Of a DNA stretch of 64,000 nt, positions 1 through 12,540 are shown one piece after another. The stretch is from assembly GCA_030533445.1 (NCBI GenBank), contig CM060068.1:20551510-20615509 (forward strand). Direction: 5' to 3'. The translations under genes and the position numbers were made by a program. Numbering within the stretch: position 1 is the first letter of the stretch; each line of letters starts with the position of its first letter. The notes beneath the pieces are model-generated. The model did no database searches, had not been told where the DNA came from, and saw only the letters and a program-made list of their open reading frames with translations. This stretch comes from Cyprinodon diabolis (Eukaryota > Chordata > Actinopteri > Cyprinodontiformes > Cyprinodontidae).

Positions 1-1694
1 ATTTAGATAATCGCTAGTGCAGCAGACTAATTTCACACCCGTGAAACAATACAACCAGGTTTACTGTGTTATTATGAAGGGAAAAATGGCTCGGTATTAT
101 GAGCATATCAGGCTTAGAGATATAATGAGGTTGAAACAAAGGAACTAGTAAAAAAAAAAGCATTGCAGGACTGTTATAAAAAAAAAGACCACTTGTTTAC
201 ATTCCTACAGTGTCTTGCAAAACCACTTTAAGCTTTTTAATATTTTCCACATAATTACCTTAAAAAACAGAACACAGCCATCTTAAAGTAGAGATTTTAA
301 CACAACTGCAGACCTATAGACCTACCAACAAAAAAAGGTCATTATAAAAAAAAAAAACATAAGGAACAAAGTACCAGTGGAGGAACTGCAACAATGCACA
401 ACTCAGGTGGGAGAGTATGTCACCAGGAAAATTATAATTAACCTTTCAAGGCATCTGTCTCTGTGCTAACTTCTAATTGTCAAAGTAGTGCTCCGAGTAC
501 AAACCCATGGAAGAAAATTTAATGCCTAAATTCAAACATATCCGAATACAAATCCAAAATTTCCATGGATATCTAGAATTTCTCTCCTGACAAAGCGTGA
601 AGGATGGCCATGTCAACCGCATGATGAGCCATCCAGGTATGGTCCTCCAGTGATCCTGGCTTTGTGTTATCTTTGTGTTCCATGTGCTGCATGCTACATG
701 TGAGCTGTCTCTACCCTGCTGTTATTCTCCTGCTTTACCTCCACCTGCCACAGTGTCAGTGAAGAAGTCGACAGTGGTGGAGAGGCTCTCTGTTCAAGAG
801 CAATCAAAGAGTCGTGTATGTCATGAGAACCATAAAGCTTCTCCTTGCAGCCTCCCTAAGACAAAGCTGTTGGCCCATGCTGCATAAATCTGTATAATGT
901 CAGTGTTATGCACATTTTTAGAAACTGTTTCCAGCCAGGGACAAATGTCTTATTAAATTCAAGCCCAGAGACAGTGATATAAGGGCTTGTAAAGACTAAA
1001 GTCACTGATCTGAACTTGATGTAGAACTTCTTAAAGATATTGGTGCTCTGCTGGGAAATAGGTCCAAAGCTATCTCCCCTAGGTGGGCAAGCACCAACTA
1101 ACCATTTCCCTACAGTCTCAATGGGAGGGGTTTCTACCTTCAATAAATAACCCTTTCAACCTACAGCATTCTTTTTAATTGTTTCCATCATGCAGGGAAA
1201 TACTCCTTACATTGGTCTCTGGTGTCTTTATTATTTATTCTTTCATTTCATTTATTGTTTATTTGAAAGGGGACAGTGTACATTAATCAACATTAAAACA
1301 ATGTAAATATACCCGAGTTAGCTAAGGAGTGCTAATGAATAAAAAATTATTTTGGAAGCATTTGATCAGTAAATGCTTCTAGCTTGCTTTTTCAAAGCAA
1401 TAATGCTTATTTTAGGTTTCCCAGGGATTTGAAAGTTGCAGCAGATTGATATCCTTTAATTTTCCCATTTGCAAAGTGTAAGGGTTGAATAAAGAAAATG
1501 TGTTTTTAGAGGTTTCTGCACTTCCAGATGAAGGACACCGTGTTGACCTTCTGTACAAAATCACTTATTACAGAAAGATGAGGATTTGATGTTTTATAGG
1601 GGCTCTTACTTTTAAGCATGAATAATTATACTCTAGAAGGTCAACTGAATACAATGTTTATATGACTCAGTTCACACAGTGCACAAAGCTGGAG
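1..1694. other. kcnh7 intron 9, partial; no gene seen
   Basis: This stretch is AT-rich intron sequence to the left of exon 9. I looked on the minus strand for exon 10, which in this family starts with a GKNDIFGE block, and did not find it, so the intron runs off the window. Short open frames at 675-887 and 856-1143 have no recognisable motifs. Confidence 0.7.
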
Positions 1695-1790
1695 TCCATC
1701 CATCCATCCATCCATCCATCCATCCATCCATCCATCCATCCATCCATCCATCCATCCATCCATCCATCCATCCATCCATCCATCCATCCA
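1695..1790. repeat. (TCCA)24 microsatellite in kcnh7 intron 9
   Basis: Twenty-four uninterrupted TCCA units (TGGA on the gene strand). On the minus strand the array begins 15 nt after the end of exon 9, right behind the donor GTAAAT. It creates false open frames on both strands (Ser-Ile-His-Pro and Trp-Met-Asp-Gly repeats). Confidence 0.98.
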
Positions 1791-1805
1791 ACATTGTATA
1801 TTTAC

Positions 1806-2058
1806 CCAGAATAGCTACCACAATGTCATCCTTCAGGATCTCAATAGAGCCACGGGACAGAAAATAGAGAGCCGTGAGAACATCGCCACTGTGGACCAGA
1901 GTGTCTCCAGGAGGAGCGTGAGTAGTTTTGAAGCGCATGGCCAAGGCCCTCAAGCACCCTTTAGTCGCCCCTTGAAATGCTTTGCAGTTCTCTAGAAGAT
2001 TTTGGTTAAGGTGGAGGCAGATATCTGCCTGCAGGCATTCAGGAAAACCTTTCAACAC
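1806..2058 (-). CDS. kcnh7: kcnh7 exon 9 (start of cyclic-nucleotide-binding homology domain)
   Basis: The 253-nt exon equals KCNH2 exon 9 in length. It encodes [57 protein letters not shown] and [20 protein letters not shown]. This is the first part of the CNBHD, which contacts the PAS domain and does not need cyclic nucleotide for gating in Erg channels. The acceptor is TGTCACAG at 2066-2059. The donor is G|GTAAAT at 1805. The next codon in the family (GKNDIFGE) begins exactly at this junction, so the exon is complete. The Trp-Met-Asp-Gly repeats in the extended open frame come from a microsatellite in intron 9, not from the protein. Confidence 0.95.
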
Positions 2059-4400
2059 CTGTGACACAAGAACAATCTGTTATTATCCATAAAAGAAAAC
2101 ATTCAGAAAGCATATAGTTTAACTGGATGCTGTTCTCGGGGGAAAAAATAACTGCATATGCACAAATGAAAATTATGTATGAATTAGATTAAAACCCAGC
2201 AAACAAAATAATTAGATTTATACTTCAGAGAGAAAGCAAAACCAGCCACATAGTTTCATAAGTGAAACAAACAAAAAAAAAGACATATTTCCCAAAACAT
2301 ATGTTTTATTATTTTTTCTGGCTTGAAAAGACTATGTACATCTTGCTAAACCAGAAAGAGTAGTAGCCATTAAACAAATACTGGGTGTCACTAATTAATG
2401 AACCTGCTAATTAATATTAAGTGTGCTTGCCTACACTTCCTCCCACTCCTTTTAAAAATGTGACTTTGTTCTGTCTTGTTATAATATTTATTGATTGTGG
2501 TCTTGCTTTGACTGATTGCTAATAGCCTTTCAGTTGAAATTGTCTGTAAAGACCTTTTGCGTATATGATCTTTATCATCATCAGTGTTACTAGTGACATT
2601 TCTAGCACACAAAATATTGATCTATCTTTACATATTTCAAAAGATAAATATACACACTCACAAAATGATCTAACACACAATGCTGGTGTGCTTTAATAAT
2701 CAGATACAAACCATAACTATACTATAACTATACTAAAATATAATATGGAAATACAAAATTATTACTTGAAAAAAAAAAAAACTTTATAGGACAACACAGT
2801 GAAAATTGTAGGTGTTTATATAAATATTGAATATAAATCTTTGACTTAGATAGATTTAGTTTGAAAGGAGCACTTTAGCTTGGCTTATATAGAGTTGTCT
2901 TAATTTATATGTTTTATTGATGAGCTTGATCATTGATTTAATATTTATGTTATTTAGCACTAACTTTAATAAAGGTAGTACACATAAAATATTTGCAGTC
3001 ATTAGAGAAAGTCAAACAAGCTCTCAAATTCTTTTATGTTTCTGTATTCCTTTATTTCTTGTTATTTTTATGGATCAAAAGGTTGTATAAGTGGCACAAC
3101 TTGATCTGCTGCATCAAACATTTTGTTCTTTTAATCAGTCATTCCATTTAGTTTAAATCTAGCTTAGCTTGCATCAAATCCAAGCTTTCAGCTTATCTGA
3201 AAGAGATTTAAGAATAGAAGGACATTTTCACCATTTTAGAACAACACGTTTTTTTAAGAACTCATAGCAATTTGTCTAAGCACTTTTTTAATAATCGTTA
3301 TATTACTTCAACATTTACCCTGAATGAGTAATTACACATGTTGATAATTATTTACCCACTTTGTAAAGATTAGAGGCAATATAAAACTTATAAACACCTC
3401 GTGTGACTCATTTTTGATAACTGAGCATGATAAATATTTCCAGTCAAATCACTTACCTAAATCTTTAAAAGAGCAAACCGCCAAAAATAAGCTTGGTTTA
3501 AACTTCTGTAATATTTTTGCTTTCTCAGATTCTCTGAGCACAAATGTGTTTATCCTCCTGTCTATATTTTTCATGTAATGAATCTTCAATTTCTGTGTAA
3601 GTAACCACTAAATTTCTAAAAATAGCATGAAAATAAAATGCAACAACCTTTTTGAGAATGGAGCTGGTATTTGGCCCCACCTGTTTTGGTTGGTAGCTTC
3701 ATCCTTCAGGACCAAATAATCAGGATTTTTTTTCTCTGTTTTATAAATGAAAATGCTGTAAGAGTTTTCTCTTTAGTGCAGATATGAGATTAACTTGGTA
3801 TGATCTTATTTATAGCATCCTAAGCCATCTAGTAAAATGTTATGTTGATATAGGCTAATAAAGTCGAAGTGCTGAGATATTGCCACTTTGTGTGGTAAAT
3901 TTTGTTGCAAAACAACATTGTTATGACAATTTAACCTCAAATTAGCCACATTATAATAATTGATCTAACTAATCTGAATTACTTACAGTACACTCTGCGT
4001 ATTCGAGTAACTTTCACACTACAATAAATCTAATAATAAATAATAAACCCCTTTTAAGTCCTGACTAAAATGTTTAAACTTACCATAAAAATAAAATGTT
4101 TATAGCGGCATTAGAACATATTTTTCAGCTCTGTAGGATGCCTATGCCTTTTCTATGAACAGTCTTCCCATAAATACTTAGCACGATGATTGCTATGAAC
4201 TGAATATATTTAAAATAAAAGTAAATATTAGCAAATTGATGTAGGCAACTGTACCTCCTGCTCTTACCAGTGAAGAAGTGACAGTCCAGATGTAGGGGAG
4301 AGAAAAGAAGGAAAGCTTTTTTAGAATTAGAGTCATTAATGCAAGGATTGTGGTTGGATATCCTATTCTGTTCTAAAGGATTTGATTTTCTTTTATTTAC
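2059..4400. other. kcnh7 intron 8; no gene seen
   Basis: AT-rich intron sequence with several short A/T runs. I see no recognisable transposon, RNA gene or additional exon. Confidence 0.6.
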
Positions 4401-4600
4401 CGTGTTCATGTCAATGCCATTGGTGTAGGTCCATGAGTGTTGGAAGTACTCTTCAAGCCTTTGTCTGAGAGGGTTAGGGATCTGATGGAAGCGGATAAAC
4501 TCCTTGACCCGTAACATTTGAGCATGGTAGCGAGCTGTTCCGGAGTATAGTCTCTGGATGATGGCAGATACGTTTCCAAAGATACTAGCATACATAAGGG
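4401..4600 (-). CDS. kcnh7: kcnh7 exon 8 (end of S6, C-linker)
   Basis: The 200-nt exon has the same length as KCNH2 exon 8. It completes S6 with [19 protein letters not shown], including the Tyr and Phe that correspond to the drug-binding pair of HERG (Y652, F656; family knowledge). It then encodes the C-linker: [44 protein letters not shown]. The acceptor is TTTCAG at 4606-4601 and the donor is ACG|GTAAAT at 4400. The open frame that continues to 4125 beyond the donor is intron sequence. Confidence 0.96.
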
Positions 4601-4711
4601 CTGAAATAATGACAGTGTTTGTATGAGCAGCAATACATTCAGCTAGAATTTTACACTCAAATTTGAGAGACTTAATATAAACAGATGCAATGGAAAAGTA
4701 GCAATACTTAC

Positions 4712-5111
4712 ACCCAATTAACATGACACATATGGAAAAGATCTTCTCTGAGTTGGTGTTGGGGGAAACATTCCCAAATCCCACACTTGTGAGACTGCTG
4801 AAAGTGAAGTAAAGGGCTGTGACATACTTATCCTTGATGGAAGGACCAGAGTTTGGATCACTGCCGTTGTATCTCTTCCCTATGGACCATGCCAAATTGT
4901 CGAGCCAACCAATGTTGTGCTCTAGGTAGGGCTTCTCCACATTGCCGATGGCATACCATATACAAGCCAACCAGTGAGCAATTAGGGCAAAGATACACAT
5001 GAGCAACATTAGGACAGCGGCTCCATATTCAGAGTAACGGTCCAGCTTCCTGGCAACACGCACCAATCGCAGGAGCCTCGCTGTCTTCAGCAGGCCAATC
5101 AGAGTGGTTGT
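4712..5111 (-). CDS. kcnh7: kcnh7 exon 7 (S4, S5, pore, S6)
   Basis: The 400-nt exon starts [10 protein letters not shown], then S4 ([19 protein letters not shown], with regularly spaced Arg/Lys), S5 ([20 protein letters not shown]), the long extracellular turret ([17 protein letters not shown]), the pore helix ([10 protein letters not shown]), the K+ selectivity filter SVGFGN, and S6 up to CVMLIG. Known Erg features are intact, so a conducting channel is expected. The TTT triplet before LIG is present in KCNH6/7 and absent in KCNH2. The acceptor is TCTGCAG at 5118-5112. The donor is T|GTAAGT at 4711, where a longer open frame simply reads into the 111-bp intron 7. Confidence 0.97.
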
Positions 5112-5469
5112 CTGCAGAAAGTAGGCATTAAGGAAGTTAATCAACACTTGTAGAGTATTGGTATTATAGCATTGTCAATTTGAATTACAATCAGGCTACA
5201 CATTGCTGGATATCACTCCAACTGATACCCAAACGAAGGCAAACTGGATAATAACACAGTATAGCATGGTTGAGTTAAGCTGCCCTAAGCTATGCTGGCA
5301 CAAAAGAAAACTAGTCACTTAAGTTGATGTGGAGCTAAACACATGACATTCCTGGAAGATAACCTCGGGGCTGCAAAAATACGCAGGTAGTTCAATCTGA
5401 CTAAGTTGGATTTTTCTACAAAGAATAATAATGACCATTTACAATCTCAAAATATGAGCTAGCAGCTGT

Positions 5470-6175
5470 GTGTTAAGGTAGGGTGGAGATTGGTTGAGGA
5501 CCCAGATGCATAGATGAGGAGGCAGAGATGAGTTTTACTGATTTAATGAGGAAACAAATGGATACAGAAGCGTTCAAAAGCAATCCAAAAACAATAAACA
5601 GGAAACCAAAAAAACAGGAGACACCAGGGAGAACACACATGAAGAGTAGATAATGAAGAGGAACCAGCACTGATGAACTGCAGAGGAGGATTTGATATGG
5701 GAGATAGAACCAGGAGTGGAGTTATCATCAATTGAGAGCAGGTGTGAATAGAGGCAGCTAGAAAGGAGCAAAGGGGAAGGAAAAGGGCACAAGGGGGCAA
5801 CAAAGAGCAATCAGGAAAAACATGCCTTAACTGTAAGAAGAAAAGTGCTTAAATAAGGCTAAAGGGGAATAAAACTAATAATTACAAAATAAGGATTAAT
5901 TAAGAGGAAAACTAGAGGATAAGAGAAAGAAATGGAGATTCCTGAAGCCATGGAAAACATAACAAAAGAATAAGAGAAAGAATAACTAATTAAACTAGAT
6001 CAATAAATAAAAAATAGCTAAAATGGTGAAAAGAGATTATTTGGAAGAGTAAAACTAAGAATTCGAAAACGAAATAGATCTTGACAATACAGAATAACAT
6101 AAAATAAAGCATAACTCAGAACCCAAAATGGAAACTTACACAGAACCAAAGAGTGAATAGTGGCATATCATGACA
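5470..6175 (-). repeat. Decayed Gypsy-type LTR (intron 6), related to the copy at 26487-26945
   Basis: Read on the minus strand this begins TGTCATGATATGCC at 6175. Later it contains the ordered landmarks CACACCTGCTC, TTTTTGGATTG, TTTTGAACG and ATCTGGGTCCTC before a weak end near 5470. The same landmarks in the same order occur on the + strand at 26487-26945, so the two are copies of one LTR family. No target duplication could be recognised and no internal coding region is attached, so it is a solo or truncated LTR. The three overlapping minus-strand open frames here are not genes. Confidence 0.6.
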
Positions 6176-9100
6176 CAACGTGACTGCAAGAAATAGTGGT
6201 TCTACAAACTACTGACATGATCATATACATGTGACTAAACTTTTTAATAATTTGAGTAAATCATTCAGTGATAGAGGTTATGATGACACATTAATAAAGA
6301 AATATTACAATACTGTTTAAATCTTGGCAAGGATGGAGATTTAGCACTAAACCCTCCTTATACAGTAACTCCAAAATTGTATTGACCAATAATTTTCCCC
6401 AATAACCAAAGGAAATTAAAAGAGGTGTCAACAAATATTGGTATATATTTTTCAGTGACTTTGCTATAGGCCATTGTGTGTCTATGCTTTGCTTGGAAGG
6501 GATCCCATACCCCTCCCATATGTACCTTGTTGCAGTTATCTGGAACTAGTATTGAAATTGTGCTCATTATGGCGCATGAAGCTTAAAGAAAATAATTTTT
6601 GTTTTTCTGCATCGACATACAGGTAAGAAATTCCATATAAAAAGTAGGATTACCTGTTACACTATTTGTTATATTTATGGAAACTCAACTATGTATTGAT
6701 TTAAATTGATAAAGCTAAAAGAGAGGCTTTTTAAACAAAAGCAGTATCAATTTTAACAATGGGAGATTTCCAGTGGCCAGGATTTTTAAAAAGTTGTGAT
6801 CAATAGCTGTTAATTTTAAAGCTATTGAAAAGGTTCTGCTCCCTAAAGAAGTTGTAACAAAGACAGACTCTTCCTACAATGAGAAGCATTTTGGATGCAT
6901 ACATCACAAACTGTAACATGTGAATTGCATGATTCTTCAGTAATCTTTTTTTTAACCTTCCGGTCTGTTGTGTGGTTCAGGCGATAGTGTTTATGATGTT
7001 TATTTAAATGATTTTATTTAAATTCTAACTTGTAGTATTTGACAAATACGTTTCCTTTTTGCTTAGTTACTCGTTCTGCCCATGATTAGCAGACCTATTT
7101 TTGTCCCTGTGAAAATACACACATATATACAGTATCTTATTACTTTATCTGTAAGTGCACTGATGTCCAGATGTCTACCTTGCCCAAATATCTGCTAAAG
7201 ATTGTGACGTAACATTGTTTTCTTTAGCATTTCTAATTAACATTATACAACTGTAACATATTCAGTTAACGCAGTATAACATCCACTAAGTTTATGCTTT
7301 GATATAATCAGCCTTGGGCCACTAATCCTTGCTGCAAGTTGTATTTTGCCTTATTTTACTGATAATGTTTGGTTTACAAGCAAAATATTGTTAATTTATC
7401 CCCCCAAAAAACAAGAAAAAAACATTAATCATGTTTCGTTGGGTCTAAATTAAATTGTATAAAAACCGATGTTTCTTAAATATCACATATATTGTATATA
7501 TTGTATAATCAAAGTTTAAATGGACGGCTGGATCCTGTCACTAAAGCAGACAGTCTGGTGATGCAGAGTGAGCACCAAGCTCATTTGTTTCAGTGTTGCA
7601 AGATAACACAGAATACTGTATTTTTCATTTTTGGTGGACCCATTATTAATATCTTTAGGTCTTTAAGTTCTGTCAGTAACATTGATTAATACTGTGTATT
7701 TTCTATATAATGTTATCTAATTACGTTGGTTTTTTTGTCATTATAATTTCTTAGGCTTTTTTTGTGTATTATATAAAAACTTTGCCAATAATACCATTAA
7801 TTTTTGGCGTTTATGTTCCCTTACTGTATTCCATTGTTTTCTTTTGATTGTTGTGTCTTCTGTCTCTCTCTTCCATTCAGGCTATTTTTTACTAGTAAAA
7901 ACCAACAGTCAAGCTCTGTACTTTAACACCTATTGGCCATGACTAAATTTAAAATGTTAGTAAATAAACATTTGCGCTCCTGACTTAGATTTACTAAAAT
8001 CAGTTCCTTTTGGTCCAAATTTGCTCTAACTTTTATTTTAAATACAGTGAAAGATATAGGTTAGCACTGCAGCACTATAACTTACAGTATGTGGTTTTAT
8101 CAATTAGCTTAAAGACAAAGCCAACACCAATCAAATCTTGTAGTTTAAGTAAAGCACTTTGAAATGTAAATGAATGGGTTGTAGAAAAAGAGTTGTACCT
8201 TCCTTTTCTTAATGCTCATCTCTATTGGGAACACAAACATTTTAAACATAGAATTTAGGTTTTTCTAATATGTCAAGGTTGAACAGCTTGGAAAGAACAG
8301 TTAAGGTACACTCATTTTCTTTCTAACTCATATTTTTCTTAATTCGTGCCACATATTTTACTCTCACTTAATTTCACAGTGTCAGCAATCTTTTGGTACA
8401 GTGCACTGCCATTAAAATCCCACATTTTTACACATTCCTTATGCTGATATTAATGTGTGCTTAACTGCTTGGAGCCTCAATCCTCTTGTTAAGCTTCTAA
8501 ATTAAATGAGCCTTGTGAAAACCATCTGCCACTGCTTCACTTGCTTTCCTTTCCAAATTGAAAACAAAACCGAGTGGAACTTTGCATGATTATTCTGAAA
8601 CATGTAAGCACTAAGCTAAGAGGCTATAATTAGAAACTATGAACTGAGATGTCATCATCATGTGTCAATTACCGTGAGAAATTGCTGAAGCCAGCCATTT
8701 TTTTTTCTTTTTTTGAAAAAAAGAGAAAAAAGCCCATTTCCTTTTTGATTTGCTGTGATCTAGTGACTCAGCACTGGCAGCAGCAGTGATAGAAAAGATG
8801 ATTATGGTCTATAATCGGGAGCTTTCCTGGTGTAATGGAGTGACCACGAAGCATGATAAAGCCCTGAAGTGTATCCAGAGCCTTAGGGGAAATATCCTGC
8901 CAGATAAACAAGCCGCCAGAGCTGGCAGTCAGCCCGCCAATGACCATCTCTAACATCACCAGCTGTGTACATAACCCTTCTAGTCTGGTCCTCACATAAA
9001 TGCACCATTGATTGCCATTTGGTAAGCCTTTAATCCATGCAAATGGATACTAGAATGAGGACCATTCAGAAAAAAAGAGAGATGTAAAGAAGTATACAAG

Positions 9101-9275
9101 GGAAAAACAACTAATTGAAATAATCCTTTCATATCCAAGAGACAATTTTTGAGCTTTAAGGAGCTCCCCTTTGGAACAAATCCAGTTAATAAAGCAATGA
9201 AATCTGATGTAAGACAAAGTTAAAGACATAAAAAGTGGGATCAAAAATACAGAGTATACTTTAAAGTCAACAAAC
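6176..9275. other. kcnh7 intron 6, remainder; no gene seen
   Basis: Mostly AT-rich sequence. The block at about 8760-8995 is less AT-rich and more complex than its surroundings and is open on the minus strand for 75 codons, but it has no family motif. I treat it as possible conserved non-coding DNA only. Confidence 0.5.
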
Positions 9276-9701
9276 CTCATCTGATCCCGAGCCGAAGATC
9301 AGAAGGTCAAAGGGGATCGCCGCCACCATATCTATTAGGAACCATCCTTTGAAGTAATGGATTGCTATCTTAGTTGGATGGCTAACCACTTCCTCGTTGT
9401 GATTAACATAGGTGGTCCTGAAGTTTATGAGGATGTCAATTATAAACATGATGTCCACCATCAAATCTACCACATTGAGAGGGCTGCAGGAGTAGCCGCA
9501 TTCACGCCTTCTCTGCTCCTCCTGGTCATTGAGTAGGAAAGCAGCAGAGTAAGGAGTGAGAATTGCTGTGTAGATGACCAGCAGCAGAATCAGCCAGTCC
9601 CACATTGCTTTGAAGGGGCTGTAGTGGAGGATGGTGAACTTATCAATGCGGGGTGCCTGGAGTTTGTACTCTGGAAGTACATCTGCTCCTAGAGACAGGA
9701 C
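9276..9701 (-). CDS. kcnh7: kcnh7 exon 6 (S1-S3)
   Basis: The 426-nt exon encodes [15 protein letters not shown], then the entry to S1 ([18 protein letters not shown]), the S1-S2 loop with [13 protein letters not shown]2 ([18 protein letters not shown]), the S2-S3 turn [12 protein letters not shown], and S3 ([17 protein letters not shown]). It ends GSGSDE at the start of the S3-S4 loop. The acidic residues in S2 and S3 are the usual partners of the S4 arginines in this family. The acceptor is TCCTCAG at 9708-9702 and the donor is GAG|GTTTGT at 9275. This donor is weaker than the other donors in the gene. Confidence 0.96.
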
Positions 9702-11742
9702 CTGAGGAGTGGAAAGAGAGGCAGTTTATCTATTTTGATATTTATTTACATTTTACATATTTCAATTTTGAGCCACTGTAACAGGTTTGCTACCTTTGAC
9801 AGTTTAATATGATTTCTTATTTTAAATTTACAAAGTTATATTAACAGCTGGCAAACCTAAAATTTACAGATAAATCAATATTCCACAGATACGCATGATA
9901 AAGTGATGAAAAAAAGACATCATCATTCAATTTCTTTAATGAGTAAAGTGTGGTTCTGATTTTTAAGATGAATGTATTCTGGCTTATTAAGAGCTTTTTA
10001 TTGGTGCTAAGTGTGCTTCTCTTGTTTTTTAGTTTAACTGTAAAAAAAAAGATAGGATTCTCTTAAAGCAGAAAATAGGGTGTCAGTCAGTAATGATGAG
10101 GGCCATGGATCTCTTTCTTGGTTCTGTTCTTTTCAGCACATCCTGTCTCAAACACATGAATTATAAATTTGGCCTTGCAAGCAGTCAGGGAGTACATGCA
10201 GCGTTTATATGTCAGCAGGACTTCATAACCTCAAATCAAAGAGTGGAAGGGGAAAAGCATTTAATTAATGATGGTGCTGCATCATCTAAGAGAAACATGC
10301 TGTTATGTTGAAAGACATTTAATTTACAGATTTCTCTGCATGTTGTTTTATTTGCATTTTGCTAATGGAGCTGCACAACATATCACATTGCAGTTGTTTT
10401 TCCAATATCCACTAGTGCCACCATACAATTACAAAGGACTGTTTATATGAAATTTCAAAAATATATGAAGTTTTTAATACTAGACACACAAATTTGACAT
10501 AGTCCTGATACAGAGGTATATTTTTTTGCTCTCAGACGATCTGAGGGTGGAATTTTACAGTCCACTCCAATTTAAAAATCTAACTACCCCTCCAGACATT
10601 TGACATCCATACATATCTTCTTTATAGGTATTCATAAGCACAATGTTTAAGTTTACAGCAACACAAACTAATCAAAGGTTAAAATTTTAGAATCTATGTC
10701 TCCACCTGACAGACTTGTATAGACCTGTAACATTTAGATGTTCACCTGCCTCTACACCTGATTAATATAATTACCATTTTTGCAGGTAACACACTGCAGA
10801 CATGTGTAAAAAAACAAGATGCAGGAACTCCCAAAGCAGTGTTGCAGAATAAGATGAGTAAACGAATAAATGCTTGCAGCCCTTGTGGGGAAAGCAGATT
10901 TAGCTGTTCTGCAGAATATGTATTGGCTTTTAGAACAATGGGTTGGCCTCTTCAACTCTGCTTTTTAACAGTACCAGTATGTAGAAATAATAGTGTTGGG
11001 TTGGCAATTTGTATTTGAAGTTTGCTGTAGTTTCACTTTTTCACAGTACAAATGCCATACCTTTGTGATAGAATTATCAATTTTAATTGTATTACCATTT
11101 ATTACCATATTTTATGTTGATTTGTTTTATTTCTATTTTTTTAATCCAAGCTGAATTAGAAAGGCATCCTTGTTAGCAGTACTTATGTTTTGAACCATAA
11201 CTGCAATTAAATAGGTCAGATAAGTATTGTAATGGTATGGCTTCTGATTTTAAACACATTTAATCATGCATTGTGGAGTTGTATTTCTCCATAATGATCC
11301 TCAAAGCAGTGGTCATAATTAAAACATTAGTATGGTTTAACTGGTGGGATCAAACAATCTTGCTTTTACATTTGTATTAAAATTAATAAACTATAAAAAA
11401 TGTATAACTTCTTATCTGTCACTTGTTTACATGTTTCTAAATTCTGTATTTGCCATATTTAAAACAAACATGAATTAATGATTTTATAGAAAGGTAAAGA
11501 CTCCCTCGCACAAACATACATTTATCAATGTATGTTTGAGATATTAGGGAAAAAACTGGTTTATCATCAGCTTCAGCCACCACAATGGCAGCAGTCTGTT
11601 TATGAAAAATAGAAGCATTCTTCTGTGATTCTTCAATATCACACCTAAAGCATCCCATGAATATTGCCAATTTCCTTTATGTACAACAGCAAGCATACAA
11701 TACAGCATTTCAATTATGAAAAAATTACATCTTTTAACTCAC
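9702..11742. other. kcnh7 intron 5; no gene seen
   Basis: AT-rich intron with no recognisable repeat or extra exon. KCNH2 has an alternative first exon (1b) in the corresponding intron. I looked for a Met-starting basic segment spliced in phase to exon 6 and did not find a convincing one. Confidence 0.55.
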
Positions 11743-11954
11743 CTGTGTAACTTTCTCTGTGACGTTGTGAGTTCTGTCTTTGACTTTCGGTGCTATGATG
11801 GCTTTCTCAGAGGTTGGGGGTGAATGAGCCTTCTTATCTGTGCCTTCTGTAAAGTTCAATGCAATCAGGGGGATTTTGTGGATGGTGCTGTATTTGTTGA
11901 TGTTTGAATCAGAGGTAGAGCCAAGCAAACTGGACTTCACATGGTTGAAATGGC
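11743..11954 (-). CDS. kcnh7: kcnh7 exon 5 (linker before S1)
   Basis: The 212-nt exon has the same length as KCNH2 exon 5. It reads [18 protein letters not shown], then [16 protein letters not shown], then [15 protein letters not shown] and [11 protein letters not shown]. The latter part is the strongly conserved juxtamembrane segment of Erg channels just before S1. The acceptor is TACCAG at 11960-11955 and the donor is CAG|GTGAGT at 11742. The [17 protein letters not shown] block is the best single evidence for KCNH7 rather than KCNH2 or KCNH6. Confidence 0.95.
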
Positions 11955-12234
11955 CTGGTAATTCATGGGAAAACATATTTGTTAAATGAAGAATTATCCA
12001 TAACAATACAATATTTATTGTATTTTTTATTATCTCATTCCATATAATGGATTATAAAAAAACACGTTTTTTTTTTAACTCTATCAATAAAAAGAACACA
12101 TTTTCTCTTAAATTATTTAAATATCAAAGCATAAGAAATCTTTATGTTTATTACTGTAACATCATAGTAGCAATATGTTTTTTTTTTTTCTAATTTGGAA
12201 TAAATAAATTACTTAGAAAAGCTCAGCAAGCTAA

Positions 12235-12540
12235 TAAAGAAGGCCAGCTCTGTTCTAGGAACTCCTCTACAACCTCCGGAGGTTATTTCACACACAAAAT
12301 TCTTCTTAAAGGGAAGAAATTATGCAGAACATTGGGCATCCTCTTCAGAAAATATTTTAATGAAAACAGAGGGTCTTCAGTAAGAGACTTCTCCAGCTCG
12401 GTGCAAAACAGACTAATACAGAAGATCCTTCCTGCCTACAGCTATCAACACTCACAACAACTGATTAAAATCAACAAAAGCTATAAGTTACTGCAGCATT
12501 TAATTTCCCTTTTGGGATTAATAAAGTATTTTTAAATTGG
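12235..12540 (+). repeat. LINE 3'-end-like fragment (intron 4)
   Basis: The fragment runs from GAAGGCCAGCTCTGTTC through a decayed coding-like tail (SVRDFSSSVQNRLIQK, ILPAYSYQHSQQLIK) to GGGATTAATAAAGTA and an A/T-rich end. The closing motif 'TTTCCC..GGGATTAATAAAGTATTTTTAAATTG' type is common at 3' ends of teleost LINEs. A shorter relative of the same end lies at 16288-16355. The exact clade cannot be assigned from this piece. Confidence 0.5.

Noticed and set aside
1695..1790. CRISPR-like array
   Set aside because: Tandem 4-bp units without spacers in a vertebrate intron. No CRISPR feature anywhere in the window.
1672..2067. Open frame fusing the channel CNBHD to Trp-Met-Asp-Gly repeats
   Set aside because: The frame reads through the exon 9 donor (G|GTAAAT) into a TGGA microsatellite. 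The family's exon boundary falls exactly there, so the repeats are intronic.
4125..4400. C-terminal extension of the pore open frame beyond exon 8
   Set aside because: Exon 8 ends at 4401 with a good donor, and exon 9 continues in phase. The extension has no similarity to Erg channels.
9702..11742. An Erg1b-like alternative first exon before exon 6
   Set aside because: No Met-starting basic segment with a donor in the right phase was convincing, and this isoform is known for KCNH2 rather than KCNH7.
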